A stretch of DNA of 64,000 bases, taken from Jacaranda mimosifolia (Eukaryota > Streptophyta > Magnoliopsida > Lamiales > Bignoniaceae). The position numbers and the translations under genes were made by a program. Where the stretch lies: the NCBI GenBank assembly GCA_018894105.1, contig CM032123.1:22235744-22299743 (forward strand), written 5' to 3'. The stretch's first letter is position 1; each line of letters opens with the position of its first letter. The notes beneath the pieces are model-generated. The model saw only the letters and a program-made list of their open reading frames with translations. It was not told where the DNA came from and ran no database searches. Below, piece after piece: positions 1 through 10,053 of this stretch.

Positions 1-377
1 TTCAAATTGGGAGAAGTGCCACTTTATGGTGCAAGAAGGAATAGTTTTTAGACACAGGGTCTCTAGAAAAGAAATTGAGATGGACAAAATAAAAATTGGA
101 ACAATTGAAAAACTTATATCTCCATCATCGGTAAAAGGTATTCTCAATTTTTTTAGACATGTATGTTTCTATAGGCATTTCATTAAAGATTTTTCTAAAA
201 TTCTAAACCTTTATGCAATATATTAGTAAAAGATGCATCCTTTAATTTTGATGATGAATGTCTCAGCGCTTCATAGAATTGAAAAAGAGACTTGTATCTG
301 TGCCTATTACTCTTGTGCTTGATTGTAGTTTACCTTTTAAACTTATGGGTGTAGCTAGTGACTTTGTTGTTGGTGCT
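1..377 (+). pseudogene. Athila-type Ty3/gypsy pol fragment (RT C-terminus to RNase H start)
   Basis: Reverse-transcriptase end of a Ty3/gypsy polyprotein, which copies element RNA into DNA in cytoplasmic particles. The reading near the start gives WEKCHFMVQEGIVFRHRVS, followed by a stretch close to the family FYRRFIKDFSKI motif (here FYRHFIKDFSKI) and, after small frameshifts, KDASFNFDDECLS and ASDFVVGA, which matches the first RNase H aspartate region. These motifs are typical of the plant Athila lineage. The frame breaks near 210 and 270, so it is dead. The match stops at 377, where an LTR fragment begins with TG, so an insertion probably cut it. The upstream part lies outside the window. 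Confidence 0.8.
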
Positions 378-1790
378 TGAAAGTAGGAGATAAACTAGGA
401 TCCGATTATTAAAACCAAAATAGGGCAAAATTAAACTAGTTATCTCCATCCCAAGGATCTATCTACATGTCTTAAATTAATATTTAAAGGCTGAAAAATT
501 ACCTTTCAAGAAGGAATCAAAGGAATCAAGTAGATCTCTCAATGGACACCTCTAAATGAGGATCAACAAGCTTGTCTACCTTGATCTGATTTCTCCACAC
601 CAAGGCCTCCAAAAATTAACAACTTTTGCACACAAATGCACCATCAAAATAGCCTCCAAGGTGACTGAAAATGGAGGAAGAACAGCTCCAAATCATCGCC
701 CAAACAAACTTCAAAACCGACCAATTTAATGGTTCAATCACCTATCCTAAGCTTCCCAAGCATGAAGCCTCTAATGAATAGTCCACATACCTAGGAAAGT
801 CTCTCAATCCACACACTCTTTGCTAGAGAAGAGAGTAGGAAGAAGATGATGGAGGTTGGCGGTTTTTGGAGGAGGAGAGAGGGAGGAGGAAATCTAGGAG
901 GTAGTTATTCAACACATGAACTATACTACCTTTTAAAGGGAAAAAATGAGAGCATGCATTCTTCTCTATGGCAGGCCATATGACCCTTTTATAGGAAGGG
1001 ATGGAATCCTTTGGAGGCTTTCATCACACCTTCCACACATGAGTTAACTTCCCAACTTGCTAAATCTACATTTAGCTTGAATTTACATTTTGCATTTCAT
1101 TTCATATATTGAAATGACAACTTGCATAATTCAAATGAACTATTCCACTTAATTTCCCTCCAAAACTTGAATTCCCTATTTAATTAAATTAACTCTTTAA
1201 TTTAATTAATTTAACTTTAACTCCTTAAATTAATTAACTTAACTCTTTAAGTTAATTGAGCTAACCTAACTTCTTAAGTTAATATGACTAATTAATGTGT
1301 CATATGCCACTAATTAAATTAACATCTTAATTTAATTGGCCTAATTTAACTCCTTAAATTATTTTGATTAATTTAACACTTAAGGAGTTAACACCTAATT
1401 TAACTCCTTAAATTAATTTAACACTTGGTTTGTCTCCTTTGTCAAAAACGCTTCTTTGAATTTTTTTAACTCCTTAGAAAATTCATCCTATGAAGTTAGA
1501 GTTTCCTTAGGCTTTCATGTATGACCCATTAGGTTCATCCATTCATCGAACATGGGCTCACAACTCTTTATGATATTTTGAATATTAAAATATTCTAATT
1601 AGCTTAAACTCATTCAAACTAATAACGCTTATAATTAATCTCTATTAATTAAAGAGTACACAATCTTCATGGTCGAAGTCTAGCAACAAGCCCATGGAGC
1701 CTAACTAATTCAATGAATGAATTATATCTTGATAAACCATTATAGCTTACGCCTACCATGTAAATATAGTCCTTCCATCTTGTGGAGGAG
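378..1790 (-). repeat. Large copia-type LTR fragment, minus orientation
   Basis: Read on the minus strand, this block follows the same order as the LTR at 27738-29997: the section around 'catggtcgaag' (1669-1679), the 'gttgtgagccca' section (near 1553-1564) and the long run of alternating 'ttaaggagttaa'-like words (about 1160-1440). A minus-strand TATA box (CCTATAAAAGG) sits at about 985-995. Similarity ends near 1790, before the LTR 5' end, so it is truncated. It begins with TG at 378, directly against the Athila fragment. Confidence 0.6.
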
Positions 1791-2425
1791 TCCATTTGAA
1801 CTTGTTGAGTCAGCATTTTTAATTTAGAAATTAAAATCCAATTCAAGCTAGAATTAAATCTAGCTAGGAGGCACATGTGGGCATGGTGTGAAGGAAGCTT
1901 CCAAGAGCTTCCAATCACACTATATATAACCCGTAGTGGCTGGCCATGCTAGGCTCAATTTCATGCTTCCATTTTCCCTCCATAAGGTAGCAAATCTCAT
2001 GTGTTGAGTAACTACATCCCAATATTCTCTCTCGTCTCTCTCTCTCTCTTATCATCTTCTTCCTCCATCCCATTCTAGCTTAGATTGTGACGAATTGAGA
2101 GTTCCTCTTTGTGTGTGGATCACCATTAGAGACTTCACACTTGGGGAGCTAAGAATTAGAGTTTGATCCATTATTTGGTGGTCGATTTTGGAGGATCTTT
2201 CGGATTGATTTTGGAGCTATTTTTCCTCAATTTTTTTTTGCTGTTTTGAGGCTGTTTAGGAGGTCTTTTGGTAAGCAAAAGTTCCTGCCACAAGGTGCTT
2301 TTGGTGTGGTGAACAAGATCTAAGAAGAGGAGATTGTTGATCTTACTTTGGAGAAGTCCAAGAGGAGCTTTGTTACCTTGATTTTTCTTCAAAGGTAATC
2401 GTCTAACTTTCAAATTCTAGTTTAT
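1791..2425 (+). repeat. Large copia-type LTR fragment (3' part), plus orientation
   Basis: This block resembles the 3' part of the LTR at 27738-29997 but in the opposite direction to the neighbouring fragment. A TATA box (actatatataaccc) lies at about 1918-1931, followed by a transcribed-leader-like section with 'catcattagaga'-type and 'ttttggtaagcaaa'-type words that align in order with 29580-29790. The (CT)n run at 2036-2048 lies inside it. The LTR end and PBS are not seen. Borders are approximate. Confidence 0.5.
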
Positions 2426-3631
2426 GACATGGTGATTGATCCTTGGTCAGGAGATTGCAAGTTAATTTTGCCTTATTTTTTGTTTTAATTATGGATCCTT
2501 GTACCTCTCCTTACTTCAATCCATAATCAAATCCCTAATTTATTAACTCACTATATTCCTATGCGAATTAACTAAATTGTGGATGGGGTTGTACAACAAA
2601 ATAACTACCTAGGGCTAGCAAATATATCTCTATCCTACTCACAAATTAATTAATTTATCTACTTGAATAACTAATCTCAGACTCTTCTATTGTCAATCAA
2701 TCCCTAAATTTTCTTTTTCAAGATTCTTATAAAGGCTAAAGATGCACTTGACTATTGATCAAACAATCAAATAGAAAAAACATACAATAGAATAAATAAT
2801 TTAAAATGCTACTAATTTCATGGAAGAAAATTATGCATCAATTTATTCGAAAGAATCCATCATAATCCTAGAATAACGAATTAGTTCATGATTGAATTGT
2901 CAAACAAAATATGAACAAAACAAAACCTCGCCTCAAATCCAAAATTAATAAGAAAATCAAAGGGAGAAAAAGAATCTCTATTCCTAGACAAATCTAATCT
3001 CCACTTTGTCCTATTTCGAATCCCAAATTCTTGCAAGACATCTAATCTCCAAAATAGAAAATCCAAATCGGTCCCCCAAACTAAGTAAGGCCTATTTATG
3101 CTAATTAACAGAGTCTTCTAATTAGAATATGACTCTTTTGCCCGTCCTTGATTAGATCATGAGGTGTCATCCTATCAAGCATTCCCACCAACTTGTGTCA
3201 ATTTGCTTCTTTCTGTAATTTCTCCATTTGTATTCCTACAATTCTAAATTTCATCAATTGGCAAGGGAATTATATTTTTTAAACAAGAAAATTATTTGTT
3301 AAGTCTTAAATATGATATTAAAATTAATACTAATAGAGATTTAACATTAGCGACAAACTTCTATAGGTATTTTCATTGGATTAGTCTGATGATATTTCCC
3401 TTGAAGCAGTTACATTATGCAATAGTGCGTCTTCTGTTGCTGGAAGCACTAGTACTTCTTAGATTCTGTCTGTTGGGATTGTTCGGCATCTTTTATGTTT
3501 CCTTAAGCACCTTTAGGGTCACCAAGCATGGGGTATTCAACTGGCCTATTGGGACCATATGGCTCCACACAAGTATTCTCAAGGATCTTTCTTTCCATTA
3601 AATTCTAAGAGGTTAGTCATCTTAAGTCCGC
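2426..3631. other. Unassigned AT-rich, probably LTR-derived
   Basis: No gene is recognised. A minus-strand TATA-like word (CATAAATAGG) at 3091-3100 suggests part of another LTR, but no ends, PBS or coding motif can be fixed. An open stretch at 3296-3601 has no recognisable motif. Confidence 0.3.
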
Positions 3632-4367
3632 GATGATGTCGATAGCAACTAGCTATAAAGGTCTGATTATCCTTGGAGCTTTAAAGATAGCCATATGATA
3701 GCCCCTTTCATTGATTTAGTTGGCCCATGCGTGCCCCACCTTGTGCGGAGCAATAATGGGGTCACCTCTTCTTGGATAAGTGTCCAGGGACAATTGCCCT
3801 ATGCATATTTTATGCAGCATACTGGGTCATCATTTTTGGTGCGGTTTGTGCTAAGGCTTCATCTATTAGTACCATCGTGGTCTACTAATCAATCAACTAG
3901 ATTGGCTCTCTAGGATGAGCATCTTTGAGGTTCGCTAGTGAACCTCAAAGAGTGAGATTCTATGGCACTACATGCTATTCGCTTTGCTTCTGCCCACAAT
4001 AAGGTGTCTTTTGCCAATGCTATTGAACCTCCTGAGTAGTCTGTGGTGTTGGTGCTCTAGGATATAGCTTTGGTGGCGGGGACCGGATCCTTGGTGCTGG
4101 GGACGCATTTGGTGCATGCTTGGTCACCGATAGGGGTTGTGCATTAAGCTTGTTGTTCACCATGTTCTTTCCTTAAGGTGCTGCTGGGGCGCTGGAGTTT
4201 CAAGCTCTAAATCTCATCTACTTTTTCAGCATTCCTCAAGTCAAAAAGGAGTTTCTCACAGATGACGCCAAATAATGTTGCACAACAATATATTTGTGAT
4301 CATTTTCACAAATCAGTGAATTGGTGAACTTCTGCTCTTAGAATGCAACCACGAAGAGTTAGTTCGA
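3632..4367 (-). repeat. Tandem duplication unit 1: gypsy leader, PBS and LTR end
   Basis: A 736-bp unit, repeated next to itself at 4368-5106. On the minus strand it contains a gypsy primer-binding site at 4253-4272 (TTTGGCGTCATCTGTGAGAA, close to the common plant Tat/Athila TTGGCGCCGTCTGTGGGAA type), then to its right 92 bp of an LTR end that begins with TG at 4276. To the left of the PBS lies the 5' leader or early gag region, without a usable frame. The plus-strand open stretch at 3695-3913 is a by-product. Confidence 0.7.
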
Positions 4368-5106
4368 GATGATGTCGATAGCAACTAGCTATAAAGGTCT
4401 GATTATCCTTGGAGCTTTAAAGATAGCCATATGATAGCCCCTTTCATTGATTTAGTTGGCCCATGCGTGCCCCACCTTGTGCGGAGCAATAATGGGGTCA
4501 CCTCTTCTTCTTATCCAGGTGTCCAGGGACAATTGCCCTATGCATATTTTATGCAGCATACTGGGTCATCATTTTTGGTGCGGTTTGTGCTAAGGCTTCA
4601 TCTATTAGTACCATTGTGGTCTACTAATCAATCAACTAGATTGGCTCTCTAGGATGAGCATCTTTGAGGTTCGCTAGTGAACCTCAAAGAGTGAGATTCT
4701 ATGGCACTACATGCTATTCGTTTTGCTTCTGCCCACAATAAGGTGTCTTTTGCCAATGCTATTGAACCTCCTGAGTAGTCTGTGGTGTTGGTGCTCTAGG
4801 ATATAGCTTTGGTGGCTGGGACCGGATCCTTGGTGCTGGGGACGCATTTGGTGCATGCTTGGTCACCGATAGGGGTTGTGCATTAAGCTTGTTGTTCACC
4901 ATGTTCTCTCCTTAAGGTGCTACTGGGGCGCTGGAGTTTCAAGCTCTAAATCTCATCTACTTTTTCAGCGTTCCTCAAGTCAAAAAGGAGTTTCTCACAG
5001 ATGACGCCAAATAATGTTGCACAACAATATATTTGTGATCATTTTCACAAATCAGTGAATTGGTGAACTTCTGCTCTTAGAATGCAACCACGAAGAGTTA
5101 GTTCGA
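4368..5106 (-). repeat. Tandem duplication unit 2: gypsy leader, PBS and LTR end
   Basis: Near-identical second copy of the unit at 3632-4367. The differences I see are a 3-bp change near 4510-4520 and a few single-base changes. Its PBS is at 4992-5011 and the LTR piece starts at 5015. Similarity ends after 'agttcga' at 5106. Confidence 0.8.
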
Positions 5107-5908
5107 GAGTTAGAAAATATATCATTAGCTGCTTTTTCTAATGTGAATGTTGGTTTTTATGCTAGTTGAGTCTTTGGTAGTTTGGGCCCACTTAAATTAT
5201 GGAGCCCATCTTGAGTGGCTTAATTAGGTGGACTCAACTATTCTTTTTTATTTAATTAATCTAACCACTTTTTAAATTTTTTATTTTTATACCCTCAAAT
5301 TCTTAATTTGCAATATGATATATATTCATATAGAAACATATAATTATCTCTAGAGATACATACATATATATAATTATATTTATATATTCACCTAAATAAA
5401 CATAATATTTACTTATATAAATATTACATAAATTTTTTTTATTCTTTCAAATTACATAAAATGCTGATTAGTCACTGACAATGACTAATTTTGTTTCAAA
5501 ATATTTGAATCAGTCATTTGATGGGTGATCACTAAAACTCAATTTTTTTTAATAGTGAATAGTATCAAATAAATTTTTTCCTTATATAATTTTCATTAAC
5601 ATAATTTTGAATTATTTATTTTAATTTTTTTGTATTTCATTAATAGTTAAATTTAACATGCAGAATTACAAAATTTTAAATTTAATATGTAAAATTATAA
5701 ATTTAACATATTTTAGCAAACACTATGTGGGATTGCGTTGTGTGTTTAAATAAGACAATGATAATTGCTATAACTTTGTTAGTGATTATCACAGTTATAT
5801 GCAATCTCAGTATATTTTGTTCTCAACTGATGATATTAGTGTTATCGAATTGGCATTACCTTTTCTCTCTCGATTCTTGTTCTTTTCAGATAAGGTGCCT
5901 GAAATAAT
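5107..5908. other. Unassigned AT-rich intergenic
   Basis: No gene recognised. A block at 5461-5550 with repeated 'gactaat' and 'gtcact' words resembles the CACTA MITE interiors near 40.5 kb, but no ends can be set. Confidence 0.3.
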
Positions 5909-6570
5909 TAGGGGTGGGCGGGGGTTGGGTACCCCCCTTGGGAGTACCCGCAGTGCGGGTGCCCGAGGGCTCGGGTATCAATTTTTGATACCCGAGTCCC
6001 GACCCCCATTTTATGGGGTACCCCCAAAACCCCCATTAATTTTTTTATATTTTTAATAAATAAAAATAAAAATTTTGTTAATTCATTATTTATTTTTGTT
6101 GTGAATCAATTAATAACACTACAATTTATTATTCACAAGTTCTAAATCCCACCTAATATATAATTTTAAAACTTAAATATAAACATTAATATCTAATATA
6201 TGATATACATCATATGTCAACACTTCAATTAAATATATAATACTTAATACTATAATTAATTTTTTAAAAATAAAATGGGGGTACTCAATATAATTTTAAA
6301 ACTTAAATATAAACATTAATGTATAATATATGATATACATCATATATTGGCACTTCAATTAAATATATAATTCTAATAATATAATTAAATTTTTTTTTTA
6401 TTAATAGAATAGGGATTGGGTACCCCACCCCAATACCCGACCCTCAAAATTTCGGGTCCCCCTATAAATACCCGATCGGATTGGGGGATTAAAAATACCC
6501 GACCCGAACGGAAAATACCCGATCGAGACGGGTTGGGTATGTGGGTACTCGAACCCGATGCCCACCCCTA
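5909..6570. mobile_element. hAT-type MITE (GC-rich ends, TAGGGGTGGGC)
   Basis: Non-autonomous hAT-like element of 662 bp. The left end TAGGGGTGGGCGGGG and the right end, which reads CCCACCCCTA, are inverted repeats. Both ends are rich in 'gggtacccg' words and the core is AT-rich. Flanks show cctgaaat (5898-5905) and cctggaat (6571-6578), 7 of 8 matching, as expected for an 8-bp hAT target duplication, but three extra bases (aat) stand between the left copy and the TIR. No coding capacity. Confidence 0.7.
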
Positions 6571-8191
6571 CCTGGAATTGAAAGAAATTGCAAGGAAATT
6601 GTTGATATAAAGTAGGGGTGGTAAAATGAACTTCACAACATGCTTTCAGTTGAACCCAATTAATTTTGGATTGGGTTGAATTTGAAATATTTTAAATGAG
6701 TTTAAATTGGATTAGGCTTAAATGAATTTAATGTAGTGTAGGCTCATTTGAGCTCAATTGATTTTGAGTTGTTAGCGAATCGAAATTAGATTAAATGAAC
6801 TAAAAATTTAAGTCTAACTCAATACAGTAAGAGCTAGAGCAAGATCCTCCCATTTTATAGGGCGTTTAAAAAGTGATCTAATTAGTTTACATAATTTCTC
6901 ATGGCTTCAACTTTCAAAATTATATATGGCCAAAGTTGGTATTTTAATTAAAATTCCATTAAATGAAAATTATAAATATTACAAAAATAATAAGTAAATT
7001 AAAATTTAGCTTGAATTTAATTTGACTTAAAAGTCATAAGTAACGAGTTAATAATAATTAATTAATGTATGATAAAATAATAATTGAAGATCACAGTTTA
7101 ACAAAATATTGTAGCAATGTAACTAATAAAAACTTATGATTTTGCATTGGACATGTCCGGACCCAATTTAACCAAACTAATTATCAGCCCAATCCATTTT
7201 TAACCTATAAATGTAAACCCATTTAAAATCCGACCCATTTTAAAGCAAACCCATAAGAATCCAACCCATTTATTAACTTCTTCACATTTTGCCTCTCACA
7301 CATTATATACTTTCGAATCAAAATAGTTTCATGAAATTCTATTTTTGTAACTAAAAGATTTAATATCTCTTATTTTTATATTTAGATACACATGAATACA
7401 CATTGTCTCATTTAAAAGAGTGCATAGGCATAGCTTCTTTTTAGTTGGTATTTGAAAATTAAATTCAATCTCAAACAAATAAAATAAAAGTTATTTCCTA
7501 AGAATATGATTTTCTATTCAATTATATATATCTTGATTTTAAATTTGTATGATCTTTATAATAAAAGAATAGTGTCGCGTGTTTGGCAATTGGCATGGCA
7601 CAATTGGCTCAAGCACTAATTGCATATGAACTTTATACAATCTATTTAGAGGCGATATGATCCAGCCAAATTATAAACACAACCCTTCAACTAATTATTG
7701 GATCGGAGTAGTTAAATTGTAAGCAACTATTATAATTAAGTTAAGAACTTTGTTCCACAATCCCCAGTACAGTACTAACAAAAGCAAAAAATTAATAAAC
7801 ATAATTAAATGAAGGTGTTTATGCTGTAACGAACCCATATATATATCATCATCCAATTCCATTACATATATATACATATAAAGATAGTAATAATATGTAT
7901 TCAATTACGTTAAGTTATCAGTATTTACCTTAACAAATACATTCATTCCATATGATATCACCAAGATATCATAAAAAGATCGATTGTTGGCGGCGGTGGC
8001 TACTGGCTAGCAATTATTTCTTGTATTAACAATCCTGAGATCACATCCCACCCTAAATAATTAAGAGGAAAATTTAATACTACCTAAAACAGCTATTGAT
8101 ATTCAAAACATACTAATTTAATCATTTCATATGCACAAAATCATAATATAAAATTAAGTGCGGATATTTTTATAAATGTATTTCAATATTT
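6571..8191. other. Unassigned AT-rich intergenic
   Basis: No gene recognised. A second 'taggggtggtaaaatg' hAT-like end occurs at about 6613 with 'aacccatttaa'-type words near 7190-7270, suggesting another decayed hAT element, but I could not find a matching right end. Confidence 0.3.
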
Positions 8192-8200
8192 TTGGATAAG

Positions 8201-8328
8201 TTGAGTGGCTTATAACCCAATGACATAAGTCTCCTACATAATGTAGGAGGTTAGGAATTCGAACCTTAATGACTGAATCCCTAATGTGTGTTTTTAAATA
8301 TATATCAAAAAAAAAAAAAATTACTTCC
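8201..8328 (+). mobile_element. tRNA-derived SINE with 9-bp target-site duplication
   Basis: Short Pol III retroposon. An A-box-like start (ttgagtggcttataaccc) and a B-box-like word (aattcgaacc, about 8256-8265) are spaced as in tRNA-derived SINEs, followed by an A-rich tail (8307-8320). The 9-bp word ttggataag flanks it exactly (8192-8200 and 8329-8337). Confidence 0.75.
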
Positions 8329-8337
8329 TTGGATAAG

Positions 8338-8757
8338 CATCTCATGTCCCTTGAACAACAAAAGTTAATTATGTACCACATTAATTATCACAATTTTTGT
8401 GCAACATTATCCAATATTTGGTGTGAGTGACTCTCCTCATTCTCAACACAAAGGCAACTGAAAATTAATCATGCATAAAAATAAAAAAAAATAAAAATCT
8501 TCTTTTTTATTTGATTAATTAATTTTTCTTAATTTTGAGCGGAACAATATTCATTAATGTTATCACCAACCAAAATTAGATAAATTACATAACCTAACTA
8601 AATAAATAATCCTAATCCTATTGCATAATCTATTAAATTTGTATCTTTTTGTTGCCTAATTAATTACTATCTTCAACAATTTGCCCTTAATAAAACTTCT
8701 TTTCCCACTTTAATTCTTCTTAGCCAACACCTCTAGGCTCTAGCCCAAAACCCCCAG
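8338..8757. other. Unassigned AT-rich intergenic
   Basis: I see no gene or recognisable repeat here. The right end carries the left target-site copy (8750-8757) of the next MITE. Confidence 0.4.
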
Positions 8758-9929
8758 TGACCTGGCAATTGGATACCCATAGGTAACCTAATGACGGGTA
8801 CCAACGGGTTGGGTAAATTTACCCATTGGTAAATTTATCCTTTTTTTATTGGGTACAAGATAGGGGACCCGTTACCCATCCTCATGGGTAACGGGTAACC
8901 CGCGGGTACCCGTAATTTATTTATTTATTTTTTAAATATTTAAAGGTAAACATGATGGTACTCAAATATTAACTAAATAAAACTAAAAAAAAAAGACTAC
9001 AAATTTCAAACATTAAATTGAATAAATACCTAAAGCATATTAATAATATTGTAGCTTAAAACTTATATCTTAAGTATTCAAAATCTACCAAATTTAAAGT
9101 ACATCACATTCAAAAGTTCAAACTTAAATTTCATTACATGCCAATTTTTTTTTTGAATTGAAAATTTAAATATCAATCAAACATTGTTGTTCTTGTGGAA
9201 GAAGATGTTGCATCCATAGGAATATGCACAACAAGTTGTTTTAGGATATAATTTAATTTAATTTGCTATAGATTTTTAATTTATGAAATCCAAAATTAAT
9301 ATTTAGATTAAAAATATTTATATGTAAATATATAATATATATTTATATGAATAATATATATATATATATATAAAAAAAAGACTACAAATTTCAAACATTA
9401 AATTGAATAAATACCTAAAGCATATTAATAATATTGTAGTTTAAAACTTATATCTTAAGTATTCAAAATCTACCAAATTTAAAGTACATCACATTCAAAA
9501 GTTCAAACTTAAATTTCATTACATGCCAATTTTTTTTTTGAATTGAAAATTTAAATATCAATCAAACATTGTTGTTCTTGTGGAAGAAGATGTTGCATCC
9601 ATAGGAATATGCACAACAAGTTGTTTTAGGATATAATTTAATTTAATTTGCTATAGATTTTTAATTTATGAAATCCAAAATTAATATTTAGATTAAAAAT
9701 ATTTATATGTAAATATATAAATATATAATATATATTTATATATATATAATATATATAAATAAAAAAAAGTATTTACGGGTTACCCGCGGGTTGGACCAAA
9801 AGATGGTGGATAAATTAGGTACAAGTAAAATTACCCACAACTTTTGGGTAAGAGAAATAAGGCCCATTACTCATATTTTTTTGGATACCCATAGGTACCC
9901 GCGGGTATGGATTAAATTTTGCAGGTCTA
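8758..9929. mobile_element. hAT-type MITE in the promoter of the fructokinase pseudogene
   Basis: Element of 1172 bp with imperfect inverted ends: TGACCTGGCAATT on the left, and on the right the reverse of TAGACCTGCAAAATT. Both ends carry 'gatacccataggtac' and 'acccgcgggtac' words in inverted arrangement. Flanks are acccccag (8750-8757) and acccccac (9930-9937), an 8-bp duplication with one mismatch, as for hAT elements. No coding capacity. It ends about 35 bp before the TATA box of the fructokinase pseudogene. Confidence 0.75.
8986..9735. repeat. 385-bp tandem duplication inside the MITE
   Basis: The block that starts 'gactacaaatttcaaac' occurs at 8995 and again at 9380, an offset of 385 bp, and stays nearly identical through 'ttatatgtaaatat'. 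The junction lies in an A/TA-rich run. Confidence 0.85.
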
Positions 9930-9963
9930 ACCCCCACACCCACCTCCCCTCCTCCACTCTACA

Positions 9964-9970
9964 TATAAAC
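9964..9970 (+). promoter_or_regulatory. TATA box of the fructokinase pseudogene
   Basis: The word tataaac sits 84 bp before the position of the old start codon. The bases after it (ccctcgcaatcttc) match the 5' region of the second fructokinase copy (cccttcgcaaactcc at 34378 on), so this is the shared core promoter. Confidence 0.55.
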
Positions 9971-10053
9971 CCTCGCAATCTTCTCTGTATTGCCTTCACC
10001 CATATATACATACTCATATACGTATATATTTCTGTTTATATAGTAATATAGCA

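Noticed and set aside
3695..4652. Two near-identical 72-73 residue open stretches starting MIAPFIDLVGPC
   Set aside because: They are copies made by the 736-bp duplication and lie antisense to a gypsy leader with a PBS; no motif or promoter supports a gene.
5725..6610. Possible small host exon with ELKEIARKLL split by the hAT MITE at 5909
   Set aside because: Only about 20 residues are readable, without splice support or a known match, so it could be chance.
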